From positions 1-40,708 of the forward strand of contig JAFIEM010000019.1 in the NCBI GenBank assembly GCA_020832555.1: DNA of 40,708 nt, read 5' to 3'. Shown piece by piece: positions 7,811-17,097 of this stretch. This stretch comes from Natronohydrobacter sp. (lineage in GTDB: Bacteria > Pseudomonadota > Alphaproteobacteria > Rhodobacterales > Rhodobacteraceae). Position numbers and translations under genes: made by a program. Under the pieces are notes generated by a model. The model saw nothing but the letters and a program-made list of their open reading frames with translations, was not told the origin of the DNA and made no database searches. Positions within the stretch are counted from its first letter, which is position 1; each line of letters begins with the position of its first letter.

Positions 7811-8947
7811 TCAGCAGGATCTTGTATCGGCGCGTGAGAAATGATCGCGCGTAAACACCTTCGCCGTGATATCGCTGAGATCCGGGCAATCCCGTGGGGA
7901 TACCACCAGCTCGCAGTGTGATTTGAACACTTCAAGCGACTCCGTTGAGCTATTGTGAAACCGTGTCCGAATCCCAGAAGCTTCCAATGTCGATTTCAGT
8001 TGCCGAAGGGACGGTGACAGCGGAGTTGCGCTATCGGGTTTGTAGAAACCAACCTCGGTAGGGGCTTCCCGAACAATCTGATCAGCCAGAAATGCGACAC
8101 GCGCAATGCTCGCGCGGTCGAGATTGGCAAGCAACGGTGTGCGCGATTGATCCAGATGACCTGCCATCATTTGCTTTACAAGGGGCAGGGCCCTGCGATC
8201 ATAGCCGAAACAGGGGTTGTTTGCATGTGAGCCGATACGAGGGTCCATGCTGACGCCATCGATGATCTGACGCGCGTTCAGCCCGAGATGCATTGCGTAG
8301 CTGTCCAACTCGTTGAAATAGGTCACGCGTGTTGCATGGAACAAGGTGGAAAGATGGCGCGCCATTTCGGCTTCCGTCGGCCCCATCTGGCGTGTCGGTA
8401 TGTCGTTTCGCAACGCCGCAGCTTTCAACACATTCAATGCCTGCACTCCAAGGGCATGACGATCCCCGGCAATCAGAAAACGCGGATGCAGAACATCGGT
8501 CAGCATATGTCCATCGCGGCTGAATTCGGGAACATAGACGAGTTTTGCGCTATCGAGTGCACTGAGTTTCGAGTCGCAGTAGCCGACAGGAACAGCCGAG
8601 CGCAGGATAATCGGAAGGTGCGGATAATTGCGGGCGATGAACTCAACGCGGCTGTCAAGTTCGATCAGGCTGACATCACCTGTTCCGGGATCTGTGGAAA
8701 GCGGCGTTGCGATAAATACCATATCGGCGTTTGCTATGGCCGCACGGGTGTCCACCATAGCCCTCAGGTTCAAAGCGTGGGAAGCCAGATAGGATGCCAG
8801 TCCCGGATCCTCCAGCCCGTATACACCGCGATTGATGTCGTCGACCCGGTCTGGCATTGGCCCTGTCATCACGACCTCATGCGTGCGTGCCAGCGCCAGC
8901 GCATCTGCCATCGCCACACATCCCAACCCGATTACCGTGATTTTCAT
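7811..8947 (-). CDS. Nucleotide-sugar dehydrogenase paralogue lacking catalytic residues (probable pseudoenzyme)
   Basis: A 378-residue protein aligning without gaps over its first 260 residues with the Ugd encoded just upstream. Compared with that enzyme, catalytic Cys253 is Ala, Lys197 is Arg, Asn201 is Thr, Asp257 is Val and Thr118 is Ala; only Glu141 remains. The NAD-binding GxGxxG has also changed from GLGYVG to GLGCVA. The fold-defining segments (ATRV.YFNE.D, DPRIG..NNP, the C-terminal RDHF end) are kept and the frame is open throughout, so this is not ordinary decay. It cannot be an active UDP-glucose dehydrogenase by the known mechanism; a role in binding UDP-glucose/UDP-glucuronate, in regulating Ugd or in forming mixed oligomers is possible. 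The ATG at 8947 is chosen because family homology starts there. Confidence 0.8.
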   Translation of the reverse strand: MKITVIGLGCVAMADALALARTHEVVMTGPMPDRVDDINRGVYGLEDPGLASYLASHALNLRAMVDTRAAIANADMVFIATPLSTDPGTGDVSLIELDSRVEFIARNYPHLPIILRSAVPVGYCDSKLSALDSAKLVYVPEFSRDGHMLTDVLHPRFLIAGDRHALGVQALNVLKAAALRNDIPTRQMGPTEAEMARHLSTLFHATRVTYFNELDSYAMHLGLNARQIIDGVSMDPRIGSHANNPCFGYDRRALPLVKQMMAGHLDQSRTPLLANLDRASIARVAFLADQIVREAPTEVGFYKPDSATPLSPSLRQLKSTLEASGIRTRFHNSSTESLEVFKSHCELVVSPRDCPDLSDITAKVFTRDHFSRADTRSC

Positions 8948-9068
8948 CCGAAGCATCCGTCTACTGGTTTCTGATCTGGAAACTATTCCGCTTGAACTTG
9001 GCCACACTTGGACGATTTGAAGACAATTTTGCCGACTTTTTCTGTCTTTGGCCATGTCTCACGATGTT

Positions 9069-10235
9069 TCAGTCCAAGGCGAACAAATCGCGCGTAAACA
9101 CCTTCTCGCGATGCGCGTGCAAAACACCGGTCATCCGGTTTGCCACAATGACGTCGCACCCTTGCGCGAAGCTGTCGAAATCCCGCTCCAGTACATGGCC
9201 CATATAGTCATCCTGATCGAGCCCAGGCTCGTGGATCACGAGTTCGATTCCGTCCTGAGAGAGCGCAGAGATTATGTCCTGAATGGCACTTTGGCGAAAA
9301 TTGTCTGAGCCCTGCTTCATCACCAGCCGGTAAATTCCGACACGCCGGGGGCGTTTTGCAGCAATGGCTTCGGCGATGGTGCGCTTTCTTGCGTCATTTG
9401 AGGCAATAGTGGCCGAGATCAGCGCTTGCGGCACATCGGCGAAATTCGCGCGCAGTTGCTTGCTGTCTTTCGGCAGGCAATAGCCACCGTAGCCGAATGA
9501 GGGATTGTTGTAGCCCTGACCGATACGAGGATCGAGGCAAAGCCCCTCGATCACCTCTCTTGCATCCAGCCCCATTTCCAGGGCCAGCGTATCAGCTTCA
9601 TTGAAAAGCGCGACACGGGTTGCGAGATAGGTATTGGCAAAAAGCTTGATGGCTTCAGCTTCTGTCGCGTTTGTCAGCAGTACCGGGGTATCCTCCACCA
9701 GTGCCGCACGACGCAGCATCTCGGCCAGTGCGGCACCGCGCTGGCTTACTTCACCGACGATGATGCGCGAGGGATAGAGATTATCATGCAGCGCCAGTCC
9801 TTCGCGCAGGAACTCGGGCGAGAACACGATACGATCACACTTGAACATCTCTCGCACGCGTTCCGTATAGCCTACGGGCACAGTGGATTTGATCACCATG
9901 AGGGCGCGATCATTGACAGCCATTGCTTGCGCGATAACAGCTTCGATACTGCTGGTGTCGAAGGTATGAGTCGCATCATCATAGTTGGTGGGCGTTGCGA
10001 TGAAGATATAGTCTGCATCTGCATATGCAACGCGCGGGACAGTCGTTGCCTGAAGATCAAGAGCACCACTGGTCAGATACTCCTGGCACACCGCATCTTC
10101 GATTGGAGTGCGACCGCAGTTTACAGCCGCAACGCGCGCCTCTGAAATATCGACCGCGACAACGCTATGTTGGCGTGCCAGCAAGATCGCATTTGCGAGA
10201 CCGACATATCCCAACCCTGCTACTGCGATTTTCAT
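9069..10235 (-). CDS. ugd: UDP-glucose 6-dehydrogenase
   Basis: A 388-residue enzyme, the same length as E. coli Ugd, that oxidises UDP-glucose to UDP-glucuronate with two NAD+. The N-terminal Rossmann motif is GLGYVG at residues 7-12. The catalytic set is complete: Thr118 in KSTVPVGY, Glu141 in SPEFLREG, Lys197 and Asn201 in EAIKLFANTYLATR, and Cys253 and Asp257 in FGYGGYCLPKD. The short form resembles the E. coli/capsule type more than the longer alphaproteobacterial TuaD-like forms. The start at 10235 has AGGAAGG upstream. It sits in the exopolysaccharide operon behind the Wza-like gene, so its product probably supplies glucuronate for that polymer; GDP-mannose as substrate is unlikely given the close match to Ugd. 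Confidence 0.93.
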   Translation of the reverse strand: MKIAVAGLGYVGLANAILLARQHSVVAVDISEARVAAVNCGRTPIEDAVCQEYLTSGALDLQATTVPRVAYADADYIFIATPTNYDDATHTFDTSSIEAVIAQAMAVNDRALMVIKSTVPVGYTERVREMFKCDRIVFSPEFLREGLALHDNLYPSRIIVGEVSQRGAALAEMLRRAALVEDTPVLLTNATEAEAIKLFANTYLATRVALFNEADTLALEMGLDAREVIEGLCLDPRIGQGYNNPSFGYGGYCLPKDSKQLRANFADVPQALISATIASNDARKRTIAEAIAAKRPRRVGIYRLVMKQGSDNFRQSAIQDIISALSQDGIELVIHEPGLDQDDYMGHVLERDFDSFAQGCDVIVANRMTGVLHAHREKVFTRDLFALD

Positions 10236-10289
10236 GCTGAGATCCTTCCTAGGGTAAGATGGTTGTTGAATGACATCGAGATGCGGACA

Positions 10290-11258
10290 TTACCGCGCTG
10301 TGAAAGGCAGGATCGTGTCACCAGCTTGCAGGGCGAAGCGACCGGCCACCTGCGGATCGGCAGCATCGGACATGTTGAAATGAAACGCTTGCTTGCCTGC
10401 GCGAGTCATACGAAGGACTTGCACCTCTGTTCCGGCGATCCTCGCGCTTTCCAGAATCTGGCCAAGCGTGACCACCCGTCCGTCAAGATCGAAGCGTTGG
10501 GTGCCATAGCCCGGTCGGGAAAGCGTTATGCCTTCCGCCGCGGGATCGGTCAGTGGCGGCAGATTGCGCGCAGCGCTTCGGCCGACCTGCACCACATCGC
10601 CATCGCGGAGTACAGGCAAGCTGGCACCATGCCGGAGGAACCCATCCATATCGACAGCATATTCCCGCCCGTTGCGCAGGATCGCGACCCGTCGCATATT
10701 CGCTCCGCTCGCAACGCCGCCAGCCGCATTGATTGCATCAATCACTGTCAAAGGGCGTGTGGTCAGCGCTTGCCGATTTGGGCGCATCACATCACCGATG
10801 ACCGTGATCTGACGCGCGTTGTATTCGAGCACCCGCAGGTCAACCTGCGGATTGGGCAGATAGGCGCGCAGGCGTGTCGCGATATCGGTGCGGATCGCGC
10901 CCGTCGTGCGCTCTGCCGCGGACACACGCCCCAGAAACGGGACCTGAATTGTACCATCCGCTTCCACCAGATATCCTGCGGGCGCTGTCAGTTCGGCGGC
11001 GTCAATCGCGTGGATCTGCAGCACATCCCCGCGCCCGACCAGATAGGCATTCTGTTCCTGTGCGCCGAACTGGCCGATGTTGGCCCGCGTTACAGAAATG
11101 GCCTGTTCCGCCGCGACAGGTTGCAACGCTGTTTCTGGCGCGCTCGGACGAGAGACACTGGTTGTCTGTGTAGTGCAGCCTGCGACAAGCAGGAACATTG
11201 CGACCTGAACGGCGTGCTTGATTACCATTTGTAGAGCCTTTTGATTCTGGAGTGTCAT
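10290..11258 (-). CDS. Polysaccharide export lipoprotein (Wza-like, Poly_export and SLBB domains)
   Basis: Up to 322 residues, starting with a lipoprotein signal peptide whose lipobox LVAGC places the lipidated Cys near residue 28. Around residues 70-150 lies the periplasmic polysaccharide-export domain (LVGRGDVLQIHAID, then VEADGTIQVPFLGRV), followed by an SLBB beta-grasp domain (ITVIGDVMRPN, LTVIDAINAAGG) and a second, weaker one near the C-terminus. Such proteins form the outer-membrane channel for capsule and exopolysaccharide. The frame starts four bases after the synthase stop; an internal ATG at 11228 gives a more typical signal length and may be the true start. No Wzc tyrosine kinase is visible nearby, which fits a synthase-dependent rather than Wzy-dependent system. 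Confidence 0.88.
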   Translation of the reverse strand: MTLQNQKALQMVIKHAVQVAMFLLVAGCTTQTTSVSRPSAPETALQPVAAEQAISVTRANIGQFGAQEQNAYLVGRGDVLQIHAIDAAELTAPAGYLVEADGTIQVPFLGRVSAAERTTGAIRTDIATRLRAYLPNPQVDLRVLEYNARQITVIGDVMRPNRQALTTRPLTVIDAINAAGGVASGANMRRVAILRNGREYAVDMDGFLRHGASLPVLRDGDVVQVGRSAARNLPPLTDPAAEGITLSRPGYGTQRFDLDGRVVTLGQILESARIAGTEVQVLRMTRAGKQAFHFNMSDAADPQVAGRFALQAGDTILPFTAR

Positions 11259-11262
11259 CTTT

Positions 11263-12819
11263 TCAGCGCCCGTAAATCAGTTCGGCAGCCGAAGTATCGG
11301 CAGCGAAATCAAACCTGTCGGACCCGGAGGTGACGTTGGTCAGTGTAATCACGACAGCGGCAAAGACAGTGAGCGAAGCCAACAGCATCAGCTTGCTGTC
11401 ATTACGCACCAGAGCGTTGCGGTCTACAGAGGCACCGCCCGTGTTCTGTCGTGTCCATTTCTGGACATTGGGATTGTGGTTCACGAAAATCTTGATCCCG
11501 GCCCCGACGATCTGTCCGTAATAGGTCAGGACGGGGAAGATCGGATGCCAACGCTTTGCAATCAGCCCGGTCAGTCCCGAATGCACGGTGCGCGTCAGCG
11601 AAACCCATAGAAGAAATATGGCGAGAAACACAGGATCATGCAGCAGCGCTGCAGCGCCGAAGAAGATAATTCCCATCAGCGGAGTCCACATCGACGCTTT
11701 CTGATCAAGAAGTGCCAGCCAGGTGAAAAGGCCAAGCTTCTGCGGACCCAGCCGGATCGCCTTGGCTCCGCCGCGCACCATATTCCCGAACCAGCGTTTC
11801 TGCAGTCCGATCGTATCTGCGAGGAACCCATTTCCCGGCAGTGACTCAAGACAATAGATCACTTCATCCGGAACATAAGAAATATCCCAACCTGCCTCGA
11901 TCACCCAACGCCAGGTGGATTTGTCATCGCCCGTCAACATGACGATACGGCCCAGACGCGGATGATGCAGCACATCTTCAAGCAGGTTCGCCGCGAAATT
12001 CGGGTGCGTCAGGATCTGCGTGCGAAACATTGACCAGCGACCCGTCAAGACCAGAACCCGGCCCGAGACGGCCATGGAAGACATGTAGACATGGCGCTGG
12101 GCCATCCGCAGGCGATACCATTCACGGTCAAGCGTCTTGCCTGCGACGAGTGGCGTATTGTCGACTGTCAGGGCACCGACGCCGGGTTGGTGTAGCAGGA
12201 TGGGCGCTGTGCGTCGGATCAGTCCGGGCTGTACCAGCGTGTCGCCATCCATCAGAATTCCGGGGCAGTCAGGCGGCACGCCAATTTCGCGAAGCCGTTC
12301 GAGTGCGTCGGCCATGGCCGAGCGCTTTCCGCTCCCGTCCTGCCGGGTAAAGGCCAGCCGGATCTGCCCGGTGGGGTCGGTCCGGCGATGTACATGCGCG
12401 ATCACGGCCTCATCCTGATCCGACGACACCGCTGCGACGACCGTACCGCCACCGCCATTGTCAAGAATATCGCGGAACAGATTCGCATAGACCGCAGCAT
12501 TCATTGCATCGCCCATCTTCCAACTCAGGATCACGACTGCGACATGGCGACGATGCACGCTGGCATCGGCTTCAGCCCGGCGGCGGATTACAGGGAAGAT
12601 GTAGCGCGTGTATGCATAGGCGCGCGCCATGTGAAAGCCGCCCCAAGACCAGCGCCAAAGCCCGACTGCACCCAGCGCGGCGATGAAGGCGGTATCCGTG
12701 GCATTCAGCGCGCGCGACGGGACAAATCCAAGCAGGAACACCATGAAAGCCAGCCAGAGCAACGCAGTCAGCCAGACTGACAACATCGAGGAACTGCGCA
12801 GATAGGGTGTATCCGCCAT
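11263..12819 (-). CDS. Alg8-like family 2 glycosyltransferase, polysaccharide synthase
   Basis: A 518-residue membrane glycosyltransferase. Two N-terminal membrane segments precede the cytoplasmic GT2 domain, which shows GKRSAMADAL near 164, DGD at 191-193, TGDDKSTWRW at 297-306 and QKRWFGN at 340-346; a further group of membrane segments follows. TGDDKSTW, the LGLFTWLALLDQKASMW stretch and the QKWTRQ end closely follow the alginate polymerase Alg8 rather than cellulose or hyaluronan synthases. The ATG at 12819 follows the upstream gene's stop after two bases, so translation is probably coupled. With an Alg44-like partner upstream and Ugd downstream, it likely polymerises a uronate-containing chain, but the donor sugar cannot be read from sequence. 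Confidence 0.85.
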   Translation of the reverse strand: MADTPYLRSSSMLSVWLTALLWLAFMVFLLGFVPSRALNATDTAFIAALGAVGLWRWSWGGFHMARAYAYTRYIFPVIRRRAEADASVHRRHVAVVILSWKMGDAMNAAVYANLFRDILDNGGGGTVVAAVSSDQDEAVIAHVHRRTDPTGQIRLAFTRQDGSGKRSAMADALERLREIGVPPDCPGILMDGDTLVQPGLIRRTAPILLHQPGVGALTVDNTPLVAGKTLDREWYRLRMAQRHVYMSSMAVSGRVLVLTGRWSMFRTQILTHPNFAANLLEDVLHHPRLGRIVMLTGDDKSTWRWVIEAGWDISYVPDEVIYCLESLPGNGFLADTIGLQKRWFGNMVRGGAKAIRLGPQKLGLFTWLALLDQKASMWTPLMGIIFFGAAALLHDPVFLAIFLLWVSLTRTVHSGLTGLIAKRWHPIFPVLTYYGQIVGAGIKIFVNHNPNVQKWTRQNTGGASVDRNALVRNDSKLMLLASLTVFAAVVITLTNVTSGSDRFDFAADTSAAELIYGR

Positions 12820-12821
12820 TC

Positions 12822-14411
12822 TTACAGCCGCCACATGCCCAGCACCCGAGTAACCGGGTTCTGGGTCTTGATGACAGTCTGAGCGGTCATGCCGAGGCGC
12901 GCATCAAGGGGTTGGTCCGGCAAGATCTCGACCCGTGCATAGCGTTCGGAAGCAAAGACCGTGTTCTGGAGACCTGCAAAACCGGCCCAGTTGTTGTCAT
13001 AGTTGAGACGGGCAACCTTGCCCGTGACCTGCTGACCATCAGCCAGACGGATCTGTGCACGGTCCCCCTGGCTGATGCGCTGGGCTGCATCAGCCATGAC
13101 CAGCGCATGAACTGCTGTTGCGCCGGAATGGGCCAACACGAACAGGGGCTGCGAGGGTTCGGCCCATTCGCCTGTGACCCGATTGACCCTTGCAACTGTG
13201 CAATCGCAGGGTGCTGTCACAGGCGTTCCGGAGAACAGCCCCTCATGCCGTTGATAGGCAAGCGTTATTTCTGCCGACAGATGTGCAAGCCGCAGATCCA
13301 GCGCCTCAAGCGTTTCGGAACCATGTGTCATGCGACCTGCGGTGAGGCCCAGCGCCTCGGCCTCGATCTGGGAATTCAGGGCACCTCTGGCTGCAGCGAG
13401 GTCAGCCTCGGCACTCAGCACCAGCGCTTCCTGGCGCGCCCTGTTCTGCTGCCGCTCAAGTGTGGGCAAGCCACCCGCAGCGCGCAGGCTGGCGAGTTGC
13501 GCGCGCTCAAGGGACAGGCGGCGCTCGGCGCGCGCGACCGCCTCCTCCAGTCGGACCTGTTCGCTGCTGCGCATCTGGGCCGCGCTCGCCTCCAGTTGCT
13601 GCAGGACGTTCCGCTGCGCCCCAAGCTCGGCCTGTTCTGCCTCAAGCCCACGGATACGGTCTGACAGCGACAGCAGACGGTCCTCGTGATCGGAAGAGCG
13701 CAGATAGGCCAAGGCGTCGCCCTGCCGCACTTGCTGACCTTCAGCAACATCGATCTGCATGACCATACCGGAGGCAGGAACAGACACGTTGGCAGCGGCA
13801 ACCGAAACAGCAGCATAGCGAGACTTTACATTTGTCCATGACCCCAGTGCTGCATAGCCAGCCCCGCCAAGGGTCACACAAGCCAGCGACACCTGAAACC
13901 AGGTGCGAAACTTTTGCGTTTTTTGAGTGGTCTCCTGCCTTGTAACGCGGGTATCGCGCGAATCATTCAGAAGCTGCGTGAGGCTCAGCTCTTGCCGGGT
14001 CACAGCGTAGTCGACCACACGATGAAGCAATTCTGACTGTGCACGTCCGAGATCAATGAACTGATACCTCAATCTGGCCTCATCGCCCGTCTTGGCGCGT
14101 GCCTGAACCTGCATCTGAATTCGGGTTTCACCTTTACCAAGCAACAAGTGGACATCAACGACCCGCCCATTCCCCGGAGACAGCACCGAGGGAATAGCGC
14201 GCTGCAGGCTGAAGCCATGTACGTCCCAATGCGCAACAGGGTATTCGATGCCCTGCCACATGACGCTCATCGGCTCACAGACCGCAACAGGTGTCCGCGT
14301 CGGCCTGTCCGTCCGCGTTGCTTCGGCTTCAGCGATCACGTTTTCAGGGCGCGGAAGCAAAGTCGCTCGTGCATCGGATGCTGCGTCGTATGGGCCTGTA
14401 TGGTCGATCAT
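12822..14411 (-). CDS. Alg44-like protein: N-terminal PilZ-type domain, membrane segment, HlyD/membrane-fusion domain
   Basis: A 529-residue protein. Residues about 33-135 look like a PilZ domain; then a single membrane segment (about 172-192), a lipoyl/HlyD-type domain split by a long coiled coil (about 245-345), and a beta-barrel end. This is the layout of Alg44, the c-di-GMP-binding co-polymerase of alginate synthesis that spans the periplasm. The c-di-GMP motifs are imperfect: arginines at 33, 36 and 39 do not give the exact RxxxR spacing, and the DxSxxG loop reads WDVHGFS. Binding of c-di-GMP is therefore uncertain. It heads the exopolysaccharide operon. The ATG at 14411 is favoured over an in-frame TTG at 14420; no strong ribosome-binding site is seen for either. 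Confidence 0.8.
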   Translation of the reverse strand: MIDHTGPYDAASDARATLLPRPENVIAEAEATRTDRPTRTPVAVCEPMSVMWQGIEYPVAHWDVHGFSLQRAIPSVLSPGNGRVVDVHLLLGKGETRIQMQVQARAKTGDEARLRYQFIDLGRAQSELLHRVVDYAVTRQELSLTQLLNDSRDTRVTRQETTQKTQKFRTWFQVSLACVTLGGAGYAALGSWTNVKSRYAAVSVAAANVSVPASGMVMQIDVAEGQQVRQGDALAYLRSSDHEDRLLSLSDRIRGLEAEQAELGAQRNVLQQLEASAAQMRSSEQVRLEEAVARAERRLSLERAQLASLRAAGGLPTLERQQNRARQEALVLSAEADLAAARGALNSQIEAEALGLTAGRMTHGSETLEALDLRLAHLSAEITLAYQRHEGLFSGTPVTAPCDCTVARVNRVTGEWAEPSQPLFVLAHSGATAVHALVMADAAQRISQGDRAQIRLADGQQVTGKVARLNYDNNWAGFAGLQNTVFASERYARVEILPDQPLDARLGMTAQTVIKTQNPVTRVLGMWRL

Positions 14412-14702
14412 TGCTCGCAACTCGTTTTCTTGCCGCTGCCATTTTCCGTCGGAGCGAGCTCTTTATGAGGCATGGAGTGCCGTTGAATTGCGGCGAGAAT
14501 TTGCGGGTGCCGGGACAAAAACGTGAAAACATATCGATTGTTTCGATTCCGCACATAACCCGAGCAATGGGGCGGTTGCCCGGTCGGAAGTGTCGGCAAC
14601 AGACATTCCGGCACGCATGCGCACCGTCTTCAATCACATGTCGCTATCGTCGCCTCGGAACTGCAGCAGGGCCAGAGCGGCGTTTCTGTTACAGCCCCGA
14701 TC
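14412..14702. other. Intergenic region upstream of the exopolysaccharide operon
   Basis: About 290 bases between the tdh stop and the Alg44-like start, with no convincing gene. It must hold the exopolysaccharide promoter. An imperfect dyad (GAAAACA ... TGTTTCG, with ATCGAT in its centre) lies at about 14524-14542 and is the only operator-like element noticed; no clear -35/-10 pair and no intrinsic terminator for tdh were found. Confidence 0.3.
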
Positions 14703-15752
14703 CTAGCCCCAATCCAGCACGATCTTTCCGGAATTTCCGCTGCGCATGATCTCGAAACCCTGCGCGAAATCATCAGCGGGCAAGCGATGTGTGATTACGG
14801 GGCGAATGTTCAGACCGTTTTCCAGCATCGCAATCATCTTGTACCAGGTCTCGAAGATTTCGCGCCCGTAAACGCCCTTGAGGGTGATCGCCTTGAACAC
14901 GATGCGGGACCAGTCTACGGGGCTTTTGCCCGGCGGGATACCCAGAAGGGCGATGCGCCCGCCCATGACCAGATTTTCCACCATCTGATCGAGCGCCTGC
15001 TGATTGCCGGACATCTCAAGCCCCACATCGAAGCCTTCGCGCATCTTCAGCCGGGATTTTACCTGCCCTAGGTCTTCTTGTGCAACATTGACCGGGGTCA
15101 CATCGGCCACTTTCGCTGCCAGTTCCAGCCGCATAGGGTTCACATCCGTAATCACCACATGGCGCGCACCGACATGGCGCGCGACCGCCGCCGCCATGAT
15201 CCCGATGGGACCTGCGCCAGTGATCAGCACATCCTCGCCCACCAGATCGAAGCTCAGCGCGGTGTGAACCGCATTGCCCAGAGGATCAAGGATCGCGCCG
15301 ATTTCATCGTCAATTGCATCGGGCAGCGGCACGACATTGAACGCAGGCAGGCGCAGATATTCGGCGAAAGCGCCCTGTTCATTGACGCCGATGCCGCGCG
15401 TTGCGGGGTCGAGATGGAATTTGCCCGCGCGGCTCTGACGACTGTCAAGGCCAATCAGATGCCCCTCGCCCGAACAGCGCTGACCAATCGCAAGCCCGGT
15501 GACATTGCGGCCCAGCTCGACAATTTCGCCCGCGAATTCATGGCCGGTGATCAGCGGCACCGGGACTGTCTGCTGCGCCCAGTCATCCCAGTTCCAGATA
15601 TGGATATCCGTGCCGCAAATGCCGGTCTTGCGCACCCGGATCAGTACGTCATCAGGACCGATTTCCGGCACCGGATGCGATTCCATCCAGATACCGGATT
15701 CGGGACGGGCTTTGACAAGTGCTTTCATCGTGACTGATGGAGCGTTGCTCAT
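14703..15752 (-). CDS. tdh: L-threonine 3-dehydrogenase, variant without structural-zinc cysteines
   Basis: A 349-residue medium-chain dehydrogenase that oxidises L-threonine to 2-amino-3-ketobutyrate with NAD+. The catalytic zinc ligands Cys46 (TGICGTD) and His71/Glu72 (GHEF) are present, as is the Rossmann motif GAGPIG, and the C-terminal half follows E. coli Tdh closely. The four cysteines of the structural-zinc lobe are replaced by Gly101, Ser104, Ser107 and Asp115, so this lobe cannot bind zinc in the usual way; the same variant appears, as far as I recall, in other Rhodobacteraceae. The start at 15752 has GAGG seven bases upstream. It lies behind kbl, which uses its product, separated by 127 bases. 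Confidence 0.92.
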   Translation of the reverse strand: MSNAPSVTMKALVKARPESGIWMESHPVPEIGPDDVLIRVRKTGICGTDIHIWNWDDWAQQTVPVPLITGHEFAGEIVELGRNVTGLAIGQRCSGEGHLIGLDSRQSRAGKFHLDPATRGIGVNEQGAFAEYLRLPAFNVVPLPDAIDDEIGAILDPLGNAVHTALSFDLVGEDVLITGAGPIGIMAAAVARHVGARHVVITDVNPMRLELAAKVADVTPVNVAQEDLGQVKSRLKMREGFDVGLEMSGNQQALDQMVENLVMGGRIALLGIPPGKSPVDWSRIVFKAITLKGVYGREIFETWYKMIAMLENGLNIRPVITHRLPADDFAQGFEIMRSGNSGKIVLDWG

Positions 15753-15879
15753 CGGGCAGCCTCATTTTCGAAAGCGGGCCAAATCCGGATGATGCTGTGC
15801 GACGGGGTCCGCGCACTACAGGCCGAGACCGACGGTTCGGTTGCATGGGCCGCGTGATGATCAAGAGCAGAAAAATGGG

Positions 15880-17097
15880 TCATCCGAGAAGTCCTGTATC
15901 CCTGCCCGCCTGCGCGAAGGCACTCAGCGCCTCGTCAAGATCGGCGCGCGTCAGGGTCGCGTTCATCTGGGTGCGAATGCGCGCCTTGCCTTTGGGCACA
16001 ACCGGAAAGAAGAAGCCTGCAACATAGACCCCGAGTTCAAAAAGGCGCGCAGCCATCGCCTGCGCCTTGTGGGCATCGTGCAGCATGACGGGTACAATTG
16101 GATGTTCCCCCGGCAGCAATTCAAACCCCGCTTCCGTCAACCCGCTGCGCCAGTATTGCGCATTCTCGGACAGTTGTACGCGCAGGTCATCGGCCCCTTC
16201 GACCAGATCAATCGCGGCAAGCCCTGCGGCAACGATGGCAGGCGGCAGCGCATTGGAAAACAGATAGGGCCGCGCGCGCTGGCGCAGCAGATCAATCACG
16301 GGCTGCGGTCCGGCAATATAGCCGCCAAGCGCGCCGCCCAACGCCTTGCCCAGCGTGCCGGTCAGAATATCGGCATTTACCCCGAAATGCGCTGGAGTTC
16401 CTGCGCCTTTCGGCCCAATGAAACCCGTTGCGTGGCAATCATCGACCATCAGCACCGCGTCATACGCGTCGGCCAAGGCACGGATCTCGGGCAATTTGGC
16501 AAGATATCCATCCATGCTGAACACCCCGTCCGTAGCGATCATGATATGGCGCGCACCATCCGAGCGCGCGGCCCGCAACTGCGCTTCCAGATCCTCCATG
16601 TCGGAATTGGCATAGCGATAGCGCCGTGCCTTGCACAGGCGGATACCGTCGATGATGCTGGCATGGTTGAGTGCGTCAGAGATCACGGCGTCTTCCGGGC
16701 CAAGAAGCGGTTCGAACACTGCGCCATTGGCATCGAAACAGGTCGCGAAAAGGATTGAATCCTCCATGCTCAGGAACTGCGCAAGACGGGTTTCCAGCGC
16801 GCGATGCATGTCTTGAGTGCCGCAGATGAACCGGACCGAAGCCATGCCGAACCCGTGGTCTGTCATCGCCTTTGTTGCCGCCTCAATCAGCGTGGGGTGA
16901 TCGGCAAGGCCCAGATAGTTATTGGCACATAGATTGATCACATTGCGACCACCCACCTGGACGCGGGTTGACTGTGGCGAAGAGATAAGTCGCTCACGTT
17001 TATAGAGCCCGTCTGCTTCGATCTGACTCAAGTTCGCACGGATATCGTCGAGAAATGCGCTGCGCCTATGGCCTTGTAGAGTTTCCTGATGGTCCAA
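15880..17097 (-). CDS. kbl: Glycine C-acetyltransferase (2-amino-3-ketobutyrate CoA ligase)
   Basis: A PLP-dependent alpha-oxoamine synthase of about 405 residues that cleaves 2-amino-3-ketobutyrate with CoA into glycine and acetyl-CoA. It follows E. coli Kbl through long stretches such as [30 protein letters not shown] and [12 protein letters not shown], with the PLP lysine in [10 protein letters not shown] and the cofactor aspartate in VDDCHATGF. The start is uncertain: the frame opens with a GTG at 17124 lacking a ribosome-binding site, while a TTG at 17097 has GGAGG 11 bases upstream and gives a length nearer the family's 398; the TTG is preferred. With tdh downstream it forms the threonine-to-glycine route. 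Confidence 0.92.
   Translation of the reverse strand: MDHQETLQGHRRSAFLDDIRANLSQIEADGLYKRERLISSPQSTRVQVGGRNVINLCANNYLGLADHPTLIEAATKAMTDHGFGMASVRFICGTQDMHRALETRLAQFLSMEDSILFATCFDANGAVFEPLLGPEDAVISDALNHASIIDGIRLCKARRYRYANSDMEDLEAQLRAARSDGARHIMIATDGVFSMDGYLAKLPEIRALADAYDAVLMVDDCHATGFIGPKGAGTPAHFGVNADILTGTLGKALGGALGGYIAGPQPVIDLLRQRARPYLFSNALPPAIVAAGLAAIDLVEGADDLRVQLSENAQYWRSGLTEAGFELLPGEHPIVPVMLHDAHKAQAMAARLFELGVYVAGFFFPVVPKGKARIRTQMNATLTRADLDEALSAFAQAGRDTGLLG

Noticed and set aside
10167-11234. 355-codon plus-strand frame
   Set aside because: It is the mirror of the Wza-like gene and the start of ugd; no domain or ribosome-binding site, while the minus strand shows lipobox and export-domain motifs.
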